64,000 nt of DNA from the NCBI RefSeq assembly GCF_009866765.1, contig NZ_CP019431.1, positions 1,674,001 through 1,738,000 of the forward strand, written 5' to 3'. Shown here in pieces: positions 25,674-35,018 of this stretch. The position numbers and the translations under genes are program-made. The stretch is from Pseudomonas sp. S35. GTDB taxonomy: Bacteria; Pseudomonadota; Gammaproteobacteria; Pseudomonadales; Pseudomonadaceae. The notes below the pieces were generated by a model. It saw only the letters and a list, made by a program, of their open reading frames with translations, had not been told where the DNA came from and searched no databases. The number at the start of each line of letters is the position of its first letter. Position 1 is the stretch's first letter.

Positions 25674-27180
25674 CGGCCACGGCACGACGCTGTTGCGCAC
25701 GTTTGCGCCAGATACGCAGCAACGGTACGAGCAGCATGATGGCGGTCAATACCCAGACACCAAAGGTGATCGGGCTCGACCAGAGGATTTCCAGCGCACC
25801 GTTGGAAATCGACAGCGCACGACGCAGGTTCTGCTCCATCAGGCCGCCGAGGATAAAGCCCAGCAGCAGCGGCGACAGTGGGAAGTCCAGCTTGCGCAGG
25901 ATGTAGCCGAAGATGCCGATAGCGATCATCAGGAACAGATCGAAGGTGGTGGCATGTACCGCGTAGACGCCGATCGCAGTGATGATGGCGATTACCGGCA
26001 CCAGCGCCCAGTTCGGCACGGCGAGGATGCGCGTGAAGATGCGGATCATCGGGATGTTCAGGATCACCAGCATGATGTTGGCGATGAACAACGACGCGAT
26101 CAGGCCCCAGACGATGTCCGGTTGCTGTTGGAACAGCAGCGGACCCGGCGTGATGTTGTACAGCGACAGCGCGCCGATCATCACCGCCGTGGTGCCCGAA
26201 CCGGGTACGCCAAGGGTCAGCATCGGCACCATCGCGCCGCAGACCGACGCGCCGATCGCGGTTTCCGGAGCCGCCAGGCCGCGCATGTCACCTTGGCCGA
26301 ACTTGCCGCTGGCCCCGGCGATACGTTTCTCGGTCATGTAGGCAACGGCCGAAGCCATGGTCGCGCCCGCACCTGGCAAGACGCCGATGATGAAGCCCGA
26401 CACGCCGCAACGCAGGTTCACGGTCAACACCGACAAGGCTTCCTTGGCGTTGAACATCATGCGTCCGGTGGCTTTTACCGCTTCCTGGCCGCGATGGGTT
26501 TTTTCCAGGAGCAGTAGAATCTCACTGATCGAGAACAGGCCCAGTACCAGCACCACGAACTGGATGCCGTCGGTCAGGTGGATGTTGTCGCCGGTAAAGC
26601 GGTACACGCCACTGTTGGCATCGATGCCGACGCACGCGAGGAACAGGCCGATCAGCGCCGAGACAAACGTCTTCAGGGGTTTGTCACCGGCCATGCCGCC
26701 CAGGCAGACAATCGCAAACACCATGAGTACGAAATATTCCGCCGGGCCGAAAGCAATCGCCCATTTGGCCAGCAGCGGGGCGAACAGCACCATCCCGCAG
26801 GTGGCGATAAACGCACCGATGAACGAGCTCCAGGCCGACAACGACAGCGCCACGCCAGCCATGCCTTTGCGGGCCATCGGGTAGCCGTCGAGGGTGGTCA
26901 TCACAGTGGAGGCTTCGCCCGGAATGTTCAGCAGGATCGAGCTGATGCGGCCGCCGTATTCACAGCCCAGGTACACGGCCGCCAGCAGGATCAGCGCCGA
27001 CTCCGGCGGCAGGCCCAGGGCAAACGCGATGGGGATCAACAACGCTACGCCGTTGATCGGGCCCAGGCCCGGCAACAGGCCAACCACCGTACCGATCAAG
27101 GTGCCGCACAGCGCGGTCACCAGGTTGTAGGGGCTCAGCGCGATGCCGAAGCCCTGGCCCAAATAGCCAAAAGTATCCAT
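25666..27180 (-). CDS. tctA: Tripartite tricarboxylate transporter, large subunit TctA
   Basis: 504-aa membrane permease of the TTT family with about eleven or twelve helices. The family signature is seen near the N terminus (GTVVGLLPGLGPINGVALLIP) and in the second half (GVLPGAGATMASAVAY). It imports citrate-like tricarboxylates delivered by the TctC binding protein. It begins one base after the TctB stop region (27,180/27,182) and is followed with overlap by the AbrB-like gene. Confidence 0.95.
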   Translation of the reverse strand: MDTFGYLGQGFGIALSPYNLVTALCGTLIGTVVGLLPGLGPINGVALLIPIAFALGLPPESALILLAAVYLGCEYGGRISSILLNIPGEASTVMTTLDGYPMARKGMAGVALSLSAWSSFIGAFIATCGMVLFAPLLAKWAIAFGPAEYFVLMVFAIVCLGGMAGDKPLKTFVSALIGLFLACVGIDANSGVYRFTGDNIHLTDGIQFVVLVLGLFSISEILLLLEKTHRGQEAVKATGRMMFNAKEALSVLTVNLRCGVSGFIIGVLPGAGATMASAVAYMTEKRIAGASGKFGQGDMRGLAAPETAIGASVCGAMVPMLTLGVPGSGTTAVMIGALSLYNITPGPLLFQQQPDIVWGLIASLFIANIMLVILNIPMIRIFTRILAVPNWALVPVIAIITAIGVYAVHATTFDLFLMIAIGIFGYILRKLDFPLSPLLLGFILGGLMEQNLRRALSISNGALEILWSSPITFGVWVLTAIMLLVPLLRIWRKRAQQRRAVADV

Positions 27181-27181
27181 A

Positions 27182-27640
27182 TCAGTTCTCCAGAACGTCG
27201 AGCAGACCGAGGGGCAGCGGTACGTCCATGGTTTTATCGAACAGCAGATAAAGACCGACGCTCATCAATGTGATGATCACCGCACCGGGCAACCAGCGGC
27301 CGCCATACAGCCGTGCCATCGGAATACCGATCAGCATGCTGCTGAGGATGAAACCCAGTGATTCGAAAGTGCCGGCAAACACCAGCAACAAGGCCACGCA
27401 GACGCCGATCTTGACCAGCGTCGGTCGGTCCAGCGCCGGTTCATCGTCGGTGTGTTTGGTCGGTTGCGGACGAATCAGCATGTAGACAAGTGCCAGGCCC
27501 ATCAGCCCGAGCAGCAGCAATGGGAAGGCCCTTGGTCCTACTGGCTCGTAGGAAAAGGCCGCCTGATACGGCCAGGCCATCAGCGCCAGGCCGACACAGA
27601 CCAGTAACAGCACGGCCGCGAAAATGCGTTGTAAGAGCAT
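27182..27640 (-). CDS. tctB: Tripartite tricarboxylate transporter, small subunit TctB
   Basis: 152-aa protein with four hydrophobic helices, the small membrane subunit of TTT systems. ATG 27640 (MLLQRIFAAVLLLV) is preferred: a longer reading frame to 27,730 runs into the upstream repeat sequence. Fits between tctC and tctA as usual. Confidence 0.9.
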   Translation of the reverse strand: MLLQRIFAAVLLLVCVGLALMAWPYQAAFSYEPVGPRAFPLLLLGLMGLALVYMLIRPQPTKHTDDEPALDRPTLVKIGVCVALLLVFAGTFESLGFILSSMLIGIPMARLYGGRWLPGAVIITLMSVGLYLLFDKTMDVPLPLGLLDVLEN

Positions 27641-27663
27641 AGGGAACTCCAAGGCCCCTTTGG

Positions 27664-27760
27664 TAGGCGCGAGCTTGCTCGCGAAGAACTCAAGGACATC
27701 CACGTGCCTCCAGACAGCACGCGTTATCATTGACGTTCTTTGCGAGCACGCTCGCTCCTA
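27664..27760. repeat. Intergenic inverted repeat, second 'cttgctcgcgaag' copy
   Basis: Arms TAGGCGCGAGCTTGCTCGCG... (27,664-27,689) and its near reverse complement (27,734-27,760) flank a 44-bp spacer. It sits inside the tct operon between tctC and tctB and might separate their expression levels. Confidence 0.75.
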
Positions 27761-27787
27761 CAGGGGCATTACACAAAAGAGGGGCGT

Positions 27788-28771
27788 TTACTGGATCAGG
27801 CCGAACTCTTTGGCCAGCACTTTGTAGTCAGCCACCTGTTTCTTCACGTAGGTGTCCAGCTCCGGGCCGGTCATGGCGAACGGGAACAGCTCGCGCTGGT
27901 CACGCAGCTTGGCGAACTCGTCGGAGGCCAGCAGTTTGTCGAAGGCGTCTTTCCACCAGGCGTAGTCGGCATCGCTGACTTTTGGCCCAAGGTAGAAGCC
28001 GCGTACCACCGGCCAGACGATGTCGTAGCCTTGTTCTTTGGCGGTCGGGATATCCTTCATTTCCGGCTCGTCCAGGCGCTTGTCGGCGAACACCGCCAGC
28101 AGGCGCATGTCGCCGCTCTGGATGTGTGGCATGGAGTCGGAGATGTCGGTACTGCCCACTTGGATGTGACCACCCAGCAGGGCCGTGGCGATTTCGCCGC
28201 CGCCTTCGAGCGCTACATAACGCAAGTCACGCGGGTTGATCCCGGCCGCCTTGGCGATCAGCGCGGTTTGCATCCAGTCCTGGCTGCCGACGGTACCGCC
28301 GGAACCAATCACGACCTTGCTCGGATCTTTCTTCAGCGCCTGGACCAGATCGTCGAGGGTTTTGTAGGGCGAATCGCTTTTCACTGCGATGGCACCGTAG
28401 CTGGTGCCCACCGCCGCCAGCCAACGCACGTTGGTTTCATCGAAACGGCCGAACTTGCCCTGGGCCAGGTTCAACAGCGAACCGCTGGACCAGGCCACCA
28501 GGGTGCCGGCGTCCGCAGGGCGCTGGGCGACCACCGCGTTGTAGGCCACCGCGCCCACGCCGCCAGGCATATAGGTCACACGCATCGGCTTGCTCAGCAA
28601 CTTCTGGTTGACCAGCGCGCTTTGCGCCAGTTTGCAGGTCAGGTCAAAACCACCGCCGGGGGAGGCCGGGGCGATGCACTCCGGGCGCTTGGGTTCGTCG
28701 GCGGCCAGCAGTTGGCCGGCGAACAGCATGCAGCCGGCGGCGAGGGCAAATTTACGCAGTGAAGGGGTCAT
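27788..28771 (-). CDS. tctC: Tripartite tricarboxylate transporter substrate-binding protein TctC
   Basis: 327-aa periplasmic solute-binding protein with signal peptide (AAGCMLFAGQLLAADE, cleavage near residue 23). Bug/TctC family motifs are seen: CIAPASPGGGFDLTCKL near the N terminus and VIGSGGTVGSQDWMQTALIA mid-protein. It captures a tricarboxylate such as citrate for TctAB. First gene of the operon after the porin; GGAGAAAACC precedes its start. Confidence 0.93.
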   Translation of the reverse strand: MTPSLRKFALAAGCMLFAGQLLAADEPKRPECIAPASPGGGFDLTCKLAQSALVNQKLLSKPMRVTYMPGGVGAVAYNAVVAQRPADAGTLVAWSSGSLLNLAQGKFGRFDETNVRWLAAVGTSYGAIAVKSDSPYKTLDDLVQALKKDPSKVVIGSGGTVGSQDWMQTALIAKAAGINPRDLRYVALEGGGEIATALLGGHIQVGSTDISDSMPHIQSGDMRLLAVFADKRLDEPEMKDIPTAKEQGYDIVWPVVRGFYLGPKVSDADYAWWKDAFDKLLASDEFAKLRDQRELFPFAMTGPELDTYVKKQVADYKVLAKEFGLIQ

Positions 28772-28815
28772 GGTTTTCTCCGTCTTTTTGTTATGAGTGG
28801 TTTACCAGAGCACAC

Positions 28816-30108
28816 TTACCAAAGGGCAATGCTGTAGCTGACCAGCACGCGCATTTCATCCGCATCACGGGCTGAATAGTTGGAGCGGTACGTGGCGTTA
28901 CGCAGGCGCACGGCGACGTCCTTGAGCGCGCCGGTTTGCACCACGTACTTGATCTCGGTGTTGCGCTCCCACTCTTTACCGGTCTCGCCGTTCTTGAGCT
29001 TGATGTTGTCACCCGACAGGTAACGGCTCATGAAACTCAGGCCAGGAATGCCCAGCTTGGCGAAGTCGTAGTCGTAGCGCGCCTGCCAGGAACGCTCGTC
29101 GGCGCCGGCAAAGTCATTGATCTGAACGAAGTTGACGAGGTACGGGTCACTGCCATCCACATACGGGAAGGCGCTGTCGCCGGACATGTGCTGGTAGCCG
29201 GCACTGAGCTTGTGGCCATTGAGGGCATAGCTGAACAGACCGTTGAGGGAGGTGTTGTCGATCTTGCCGCCGCGGGCTGCGCCGGTGTCATCACTGAGGG
29301 CCAGGCGCAGGTCGGTGGCGAAAGTGCCGGGGCCCATCGGGCGTGCAGCCACCAGGCCGATGAAGTGCTGGCGGTACACGTCGTCGAGTTGGGCGAAGTG
29401 GTAGCTGCCGGTGATCTTGTCGGCGAACTTGTAGTCCACGCCACCGAAGTTGAAGTGCTTGCCGGTGGCGCCGCTGAGGAAGCGGCTGTTTTTGTTGTTG
29501 AGGGCAATGTCCTCGTAGTTGCTGTCGTCGCGGTCCTTGGCCTTGTCCAGGCGGCCGCCGGTGAACGTCAGGTTCTTGAACTCCTTGGAGGTCAGCAGGC
29601 CGCCGTTGAAGGTCTGCGGCAGGATGCGCCCGTCGTTGGGCTTGAGGATCGGCAGTTCCGGCATCAGCGAGCCGATCTTCAGCTCGGTGGCGGAGATTTT
29701 CACTTTGCCGGTCAGGCCCAGCTTGGAGTACGCATCGGCGGCGCGACCGTCGTCATGGGTGGGCAGCAGGCCGGTGCCGGTGCGGTCGGGGCTGGAGTCG
29801 AGCTTGACCCCGAGCATGCCTAGCGCATCCACGCCAAAACCGACGGTGCCGTCGGTGTAGCCTGATTGCAGGTTGAGCATGAAGCCCTGGGCCCATTCGT
29901 CGCGCTTGGACTGCTGCGCGCTGGTGCCGTCGCGAAAATCGCGGTTGAAGTACATGTTGCGGGTTTCCAGGGTCGCGCTACTGTCTTCGAAGAAGGCAGC
30001 CTGGCTGAGCGGCGTAAAGCCGGCAAGGGCAGCGGCACTGGCAAGGGCGGTCTGGGTCAGGCGGGAAAAACGAACAGGCGGGCAAGCCTGGGGCTGGGTC
30101 GACAGCAT
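28816..30108 (-). CDS. OprD-family porin (tricarboxylate channel, OpdH-like)
   Basis: 430-aa outer-membrane porin of the OprD family with signal peptide (cleavage after LSQA, near residue 38) and a C-terminal strand ending in Trp (VSYSIALW), the sorting signal being aromatic as usual. Typical pieces: EDSSATLETRNMYFNRDFRD, GFMLNLQSGYTDGTVGFG, RYDYDFAKLGIPGLSFMSRY. Placed ahead of tctCBA and divergent from tctDE, it is very probably the citrate/tricarboxylate porin comparable to OpdH. 44 bp separate it from tctC. Confidence 0.9.
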   Translation of the reverse strand: MLSTQPQACPPVRFSRLTQTALASAAALAGFTPLSQAAFFEDSSATLETRNMYFNRDFRDGTSAQQSKRDEWAQGFMLNLQSGYTDGTVGFGVDALGMLGVKLDSSPDRTGTGLLPTHDDGRAADAYSKLGLTGKVKISATELKIGSLMPELPILKPNDGRILPQTFNGGLLTSKEFKNLTFTGGRLDKAKDRDDSNYEDIALNNKNSRFLSGATGKHFNFGGVDYKFADKITGSYHFAQLDDVYRQHFIGLVAARPMGPGTFATDLRLALSDDTGAARGGKIDNTSLNGLFSYALNGHKLSAGYQHMSGDSAFPYVDGSDPYLVNFVQINDFAGADERSWQARYDYDFAKLGIPGLSFMSRYLSGDNIKLKNGETGKEWERNTEIKYVVQTGALKDVAVRLRNATYRSNYSARDADEMRVLVSYSIALW

Positions 30109-30343
30109 TGTGGTGCACTCCGTTATTGTTCTTATTTTGGCGAAAACGCATCGAGGCGTTTTTCGGACGCTACGGTTCAGGTAGCTGGGCAGGCATGGCC
30201 TACCGTGGCTGGATGCTAAAGGGCGAAGCTTTCACTAACCTTTCAGCGGCCTTTCAATGTTTTCGGGCTTCACAGGGCAGGCCGCGCCTGTAAACTGCCT
30301 CGCACAGCGTGGCGCCGACCACCTCCGAATAAGGTAGAAATCC

Positions 30344-31015
30344 ATGCGTGTCCTCCTGGTTGAAGACCATTTGCAACTCGCCGAAAGTGTCGCCCAGGCG
30401 CTCAAGAGCACGGGTTTGACCGTCGACGTATTGCACGACGGAGTCGCCGCGGACCTGGCCTTGAGCAGCGAGGAATATGCGGTGGTGATCCTCGATGTGG
30501 GGTTGCCGCGCATGGATGGTTTTGAGGTGCTCGCGCGTTTGCGGGCCCGAGGAAAAAACCTGCCGGTGCTGATGCTGACCGCGCGCAGCGATGTGAAAGA
30601 CCGCGTACACGGCTTGAACCTGGGTGCCGATGACTACCTTGCCAAACCGTTCGAGCTGACGGAGTTGGAAGCGCGGGTCAAGGCGCTGCTGCGCCGCAGC
30701 GTATTGGGCGGCGAGCGCCAGCAGACGTGTGGCGTGTTGGTGTACGACCTCGATACGCGCAGGTTCGCCGTCGGCGGCGAGCTGATGACCTTGACCTCCC
30801 GCGAGCAGGCCGTGCTTGAAGCGTTGATCGCTCGGCCGGGCCGAGTCATGAGCAAGGAGCAACTCGCGTCCCACGTGTTTGGCCTGGACGAAGAGGCTAG
30901 CCCGGATGCCATCGAAATCTACGTGCACCGCCTGCGCAAGAAACTCGATGGCCAGCCCATCGCCATCGTGACCTTCCGTGGCCTCGGCTACCTGCTGGAA
31001 GCCCGCGATGCATAA
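30344..31015 (+). CDS. tctD: Response regulator TctD
   Basis: 223-aa OmpR-type regulator. Receiver domain (1-115) with the acidic pocket ED at 7-8, phospho-acceptor Asp in VILDVGLPRMDG (about 51) and Lys in AKPFEL; winged-helix DNA-binding domain (about 125-220; YVHRLRKKLDGQ). Divergent from the porin-tct operon, which it should activate when tricarboxylates are present. Its end overlaps the sensor kinase start by 8 bp. Confidence 0.93.
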   Translation: MRVLLVEDHLQLAESVAQALKSTGLTVDVLHDGVAADLALSSEEYAVVILDVGLPRMDGFEVLARLRARGKNLPVLMLTARSDVKDRVHGLNLGADDYLAKPFELTELEARVKALLRRSVLGGERQQTCGVLVYDLDTRRFAVGGELMTLTSREQAVLEALIARPGRVMSKEQLASHVFGLDEEASPDAIEIYVHRLRKKLDGQPIAIVTFRGLGYLLEARDA

Positions 31016-32393
31016 GCCCAGCAGCCTGCGCTGGCGCCTGCTGTGGAACCTGGCGCTGTTGTTGGTGCTGTTGATGCTGGCCAGCGGCATGAGCGCCTAC
31101 TGGAACGGTCGCGAGGCGGCCGACACCGCCTACGACCGTACGCTGCTGGCCTCGGCACGCACCATCGCCGCGGGCTTGACGCAGGTGGACGGCACCCTCA
31201 GTGCCAACGTGCCTTATGTGGCCCTGGACACCTTCGCCTACGACAGCGCCGGGCGCATCTATTACCAGGTCAATGATATCGACCAGAAGCTGATTTCTGG
31301 TTACGAGAACCTGCCCGGCCCGCCGCCCGGTACGCCGCGTACCGACGATTACCCAGCGCTGGCACGGTTTTACAACGCGACTTATCAGGGCCAGCAGGTG
31401 CGCGTGGTCAGCCTGCTCAAGGCCGTCTCCGAGCCGAACATGAACGGCATGGCGGAAATCCGCGTGGCCGAAACCGATGAAGCCCGCGTCAGCATGGCGC
31501 GCAGCCTGATGGCCGACACCTTGCTGCGCCTGGGCATGCTCGCCATCGGTGCATTGCTGCTGGTGTGGTTTGCCGTGAGCGCGGCGCTGCGCCCGCTGGA
31601 GCGCTTGCGCACGGCGGTGGAAGAACGCCAGCCCGACGACCTGCGGCCGTTGCCGTTGGTGGAAGTGCAGCATGAGTTTGGCCCGCTGGTGCGTTCCCTC
31701 AACCACTTCACTGAACGGCTGCGCGGGCAGTTCGAGCGTCAGGCGCAGTTTATCGCCGACGCCTCCCACGAATTGCGTACGCCATTGGCGGCCCTCAAGG
31801 CGCGCCTGGAGTTGGGCTTGCGCGCCGAAGACCCGGCGACTTGGCGCAGTACCCTGGAAACCGCCGCCCAAGGCACCGACCGGTTGACCCATCTGGCCAA
31901 TCAGTTGCTGTCCCTGGCGCGCATCGAAAACGGCGCTCGGGCGATTGCCGAAGGCGGCGCACAGTTGCTGGATTTAAGCCAGCTGGCCCGTGAACTGGGC
32001 ATGGCTATGGCGCCGTTGGCCCATGCGCGGGGTGTGGCACTGGCGCTGGAGGCGGATGAGCCGGTTTGGCTGCGCGGCGAGCCGACGCTGCTCAACGAGT
32101 TGCTGAGCAACTTGGTGGACAACGCCCTGGCCCACACGCCGCCGGGTGGCAACGTGATCCTGCGGGTCTCGGCGCCGGCGGTATTGGAGGTGGAAGATGA
32201 CGGCCCGGGCATTCCGCTGGATGAGCGCGACCGGGTGTTCGAGCGCTTCTACCGCCGCAGCCAGCAAGGCATGGGCTCAGGCCTGGGGCTGGCGATCGTG
32301 GGCGAAATCTGCCGCGCCCATCTGGCGCAGATCAGCCTGCACGATGGTGAGCCGGTGGGGCTGAAGGTGCGGGTGAGCTTTATCGCAGGCTGA
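31008..32393 (+). CDS. tctE: Sensor histidine kinase TctE
   Basis: 461-aa membrane kinase. Two membrane helices (about 12-32 and 170-192) enclose a periplasmic sensing region, followed by a HAMP-like linker, the phospho-acceptor box FIADASHELRTPLAALK and an ATPase domain with NLVDNALAHTPPGG (N box), EDDGPGI (G1) and GSGLGLAIVGEI (G2). It phosphorylates TctD. The ATG at 31008 lies inside the last codons of tctD, showing tight coupling. Confidence 0.93.
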   Translation: MHKPSSLRWRLLWNLALLLVLLMLASGMSAYWNGREAADTAYDRTLLASARTIAAGLTQVDGTLSANVPYVALDTFAYDSAGRIYYQVNDIDQKLISGYENLPGPPPGTPRTDDYPALARFYNATYQGQQVRVVSLLKAVSEPNMNGMAEIRVAETDEARVSMARSLMADTLLRLGMLAIGALLLVWFAVSAALRPLERLRTAVEERQPDDLRPLPLVEVQHEFGPLVRSLNHFTERLRGQFERQAQFIADASHELRTPLAALKARLELGLRAEDPATWRSTLETAAQGTDRLTHLANQLLSLARIENGARAIAEGGAQLLDLSQLARELGMAMAPLAHARGVALALEADEPVWLRGEPTLLNELLSNLVDNALAHTPPGGNVILRVSAPAVLEVEDDGPGIPLDERDRVFERFYRRSQQGMGSGLGLAIVGEICRAHLAQISLHDGEPVGLKVRVSFIAG

Positions 32394-33215
32394 TCAATCG
32401 AACATCGAGCGGGCTTCATCCAGCTCTGCGCGCAGCTTCTCGCTGTAGGGATCAACCCGCAGCTTTTTCATCGCCGGTACGCTGGTGACATCCACTTTCG
32501 CCAGCGGGTGGTCGGTGCCGTGATGGCAATACAGCACGGCAATTTGCACCAAGTCGATGTAGTCGAGGCTGGCGGAGTCGCGCTCCAGGTTCAGGTACTG
32601 GCCCGGCAGCTGGGCCAGCATTTCTGGAAAATCCCAGCCACTGAGCAGTTTTTCGCCCAGTAACGGATGGATGCTGTCGATCACGTGGTTGAGACTGATC
32701 GGGTCCGAGAGCAACTCGTAGTGGTCTTCGGCGTAAGTCAGGATCGGCAGCACACCGATCTGGTGTACCAAACCACCGAGAGCTGCCTGGTCCGGCTTGA
32801 GCTGGCTGTGGCTGCGGCATAACGCGTAGCTCACGCCCGCCACTTCCAGGCTGCGGCGCCACACATCGCGCATTTTCTGTTCGACGGTTTCGGAGCGTGC
32901 GTGGAAAATCTGCTCCATTACCAGCCCGATGGCCAGGTTGCTGCTGTAGTTGGTGCCCAGCCGGGTGATGGCGGTGTGCAGGTCGGTAACTTCCTGGGTA
33001 GCGCGCAACAGCGGGCTGTTGACCACTTTGATCAGGCGCGCCGACAGCGCGGTGTCGCGACCGATGACTTTGCTCAAGTGGCTGATGCTGATTTCCGGGT
33101 CTTCAGCGGCCTGACGGATGTTCAGGGCCACTTCCGGCAATGTCGGCAGAACCAGGTCATCGTTGTTGATGGCCTTAACCAACGCCTGTTGGACTTTTTC
33201 CGCCAGTTTGTTCAT
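32394..33215 (-). CDS. HDOD domain protein
   Basis: 273-aa cytoplasmic protein with one HDOD domain (about 18-215), a degenerate HD-type helical fold linked to signal transduction in bacteria. LPTLPEVALNIRQAAEDPEI and AALGGLVHQIGVL are recognisable. No enzymatic output domain is attached. Convergent with tctE, stop to stop. Confidence 0.88.
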   Translation of the reverse strand: MNKLAEKVQQALVKAINNDDLVLPTLPEVALNIRQAAEDPEISISHLSKVIGRDTALSARLIKVVNSPLLRATQEVTDLHTAITRLGTNYSSNLAIGLVMEQIFHARSETVEQKMRDVWRRSLEVAGVSYALCRSHSQLKPDQAALGGLVHQIGVLPILTYAEDHYELLSDPISLNHVIDSIHPLLGEKLLSGWDFPEMLAQLPGQYLNLERDSASLDYIDLVQIAVLYCHHGTDHPLAKVDVTSVPAMKKLRVDPYSEKLRAELDEARSMFD

Positions 33216-33251
33216 TCATGCTCTCTAGGGTGTTGCAAAAAGGTACAGCGA

Positions 33252-34193
33252 CTAACGCTGGATCTCTCGATCGCGGTCGAGGGTGTAAGGCAGGTCAAGC
33301 AGTTGCAATCCGGGGCCTTCGAGTGTGCCTAAGTGCACATCGCCACTGTCGGCTGCTTCGGCTTGCAAGACCGCCAGAAGTTCAATCACTTGGTCAGCTT
33401 TTGCTGCAATCACCACTTCGCCGATCGAACTGTTGTGGCTGGGTGAAAACAGCGGAGTGCCTGGCTCGGGCATGTCAGCCGCATTGAGGCTCAGGCGGTA
33501 CAGGCGACGCTTGAGTTTGCCCAGGTACTGCATGCGCGCGACGATTTCCTGGCCGGTGTAGCAGCCTTTCTTGAAACTCACGCCGCCCACCGCTTGCAGG
33601 TTGAGCATCTGCGGGATGAAGACTTCGCGGGTTTGCGCCATGACCTGGCCGATGCCGGCGCGGATCTGGCCCAGCAGCCATTCGTTCAAGCCGGCCTCTT
33701 TTAAATGTGCGGCCAGTTGGCTGCGCACGCTGTCGGCTTGTTCGGCAGGCACCCAAAGCTCGGCGCGGCCGGGGGAGACGCGGATGGCGATCAGTGTGTC
33801 GGCACGCGCCACGCTGTCGGTCTCGGCCGGCAGTTCAAGGCCCAGGCTGCTGAGGGCCGCGTCGGCATTCGATAGCCCGAAACGCACCCAGGCGGCGCTT
33901 TCGTCGGTGAGCTTGGACTTGGAGAACACCGCGTATTTCTTCAGGTCGGCCAGTTGCGGTTCCAGCAACTCAGTGGCCATCGCCAGCAGTACGCCATCAC
34001 CTTGCAGCAGAATGCGGAAGCTCGACTGCATGCGGCCTTTTTGCGTGCAGCGCGCACCGAGGCTGGCCTGGGTGTCGCTCAGGTAATTGAGGTTGCAGGT
34101 GAGCTGGCCCTGGAGGAACTTGGCAGCGTCGGAACCGCGGACGGCGAGAACGCCTTCGTGGGACAGGGGGCAGAAAAAAGCGGAGTCAGCCAT
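33252..34193 (-). CDS. ygfZ: Folate-binding YgfZ family protein
   Basis: 313-aa GcvT-like protein that uses a tetrahydrofolate cofactor to help assemble or repair certain iron-sulfur clusters. The diagnostic K-G-C-Y-T-G-Q-E motif (SFKKGCYTGQEIVARM, near residue 225) with its Cys is intact. It is divergent from sdhE, the neighbour normally found with it in gammaproteobacteria. Confidence 0.93.
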   Translation of the reverse strand: MADSAFFCPLSHEGVLAVRGSDAAKFLQGQLTCNLNYLSDTQASLGARCTQKGRMQSSFRILLQGDGVLLAMATELLEPQLADLKKYAVFSKSKLTDESAAWVRFGLSNADAALSSLGLELPAETDSVARADTLIAIRVSPGRAELWVPAEQADSVRSQLAAHLKEAGLNEWLLGQIRAGIGQVMAQTREVFIPQMLNLQAVGGVSFKKGCYTGQEIVARMQYLGKLKRRLYRLSLNAADMPEPGTPLFSPSHNSSIGEVVIAAKADQVIELLAVLQAEAADSGDVHLGTLEGPGLQLLDLPYTLDRDREIQR

Positions 34194-34333
34194 GGGTCAT
34201 CGCAGGTCAAAAAGTCATGAGCGCATCATAGAGGGGCGCCCGGCAAATGGATAGTTTCCATATGGGGCGACCAAAGCCGACTGTTCCCCTGTCGTCGGGC
34301 CTGTATACTTGCGCTCTATTTGAGGAGCGCTCC

Positions 34334-34588
34334 ATGGTCGAAGCTGTAGAAATCAATCGTCTCTACTGGCACAGCCGTCGTGGCATGCTGGAGTTGGATG
34401 TGTTGCTGGTACCTTTCACCAAAGAAGTGTACGCGACGCTCAATCAGGTAGATCGCGACCTTTATGTACGTCTGTTGGAATGCGAAGACCAGGACATGTT
34501 CGGCTGGTTCATGGAACGCGCCGAGTCAGAAGATCCGGAGCTGCAGCGCATGGTTCGGATAATTCTGGATCGTGTCCAGCCCAAATAA
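34334..34588 (+). CDS. sdhE: SdhE, FAD assembly factor
   Basis: 84-aa protein of the SdhE/YgfY/CptB family, which promotes covalent attachment of FAD to the succinate dehydrogenase flavoprotein. The N-terminal [13 protein letters not shown] (with the family RGxxE motif at about 14-18) and [11 protein letters not shown] are conserved. The start ATG 34334 follows GAGGAGCGC; the annotated 113-codon frame upstream has no support. It overlaps the next gene by 17 bp. Confidence 0.93.
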   Translation: MVEAVEINRLYWHSRRGMLELDVLLVPFTKEVYATLNQVDRDLYVRLLECEDQDMFGWFMERAESEDPELQRMVRIILDRVQPK

Positions 34589-35018
34589 TCGCTTTGAATG
34601 CCGCTGGCAGGCCTCAAGGGTGCTGCTGGCGGTGTACCTGCTTGCCCAGCTGTTCGCGCTGGGTGCCTTGCTCGTTGTGGAGCTGCCGTTCTCCAGCGTT
34701 GGCATCGTGTTATGCCTGGCTCACGGCGCCTGGGTGTTGCCGCGCCAAATCCTGCTGACCCACCGTTCGTCGATTCGTGGCCTGCGTCGCGATGAAGACG
34801 GCTGGCAGTTATTCAGTGATGAGCGGGGGTGGCACAGCGTGCAGTTGCGCCCCGACAGCCTGGCGTTGCCACTGATAGTGGTGGTGCGCTATCGGGTGCA
34901 GGGTGAGTGGTGGGTGCGTTCGGTCTGTGTGCCGAGGGACTCGCAGGTCGCCGATGTGCACCGGCGCCTGCGGGTTCGCCTGAAATTCAGCCGCCGTAGG
35001 TGGTTGGCACCAGAATAG
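34572..35018 (+). CDS. YgfX-like membrane protein
   Basis: 148-aa protein with two adjacent membrane helices (about 16-52) and a basic soluble C-terminal part, matching the YgfX/CptA family that is usually encoded after sdhE. In E. coli YgfX has been proposed to inhibit cytoskeletal proteins; whether that holds here is unknown. The start is a GTG at 34572 inside sdhE. Its end overlaps the convergent nadB by 32 bp. Confidence 0.78.
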   Translation: MSSPNNRFECRWQASRVLLAVYLLAQLFALGALLVVELPFSSVGIVLCLAHGAWVLPRQILLTHRSSIRGLRRDEDGWQLFSDERGWHSVQLRPDSLALPLIVVVRYRVQGEWWVRSVCVPRDSQVADVHRRLRVRLKFSRRRWLAPE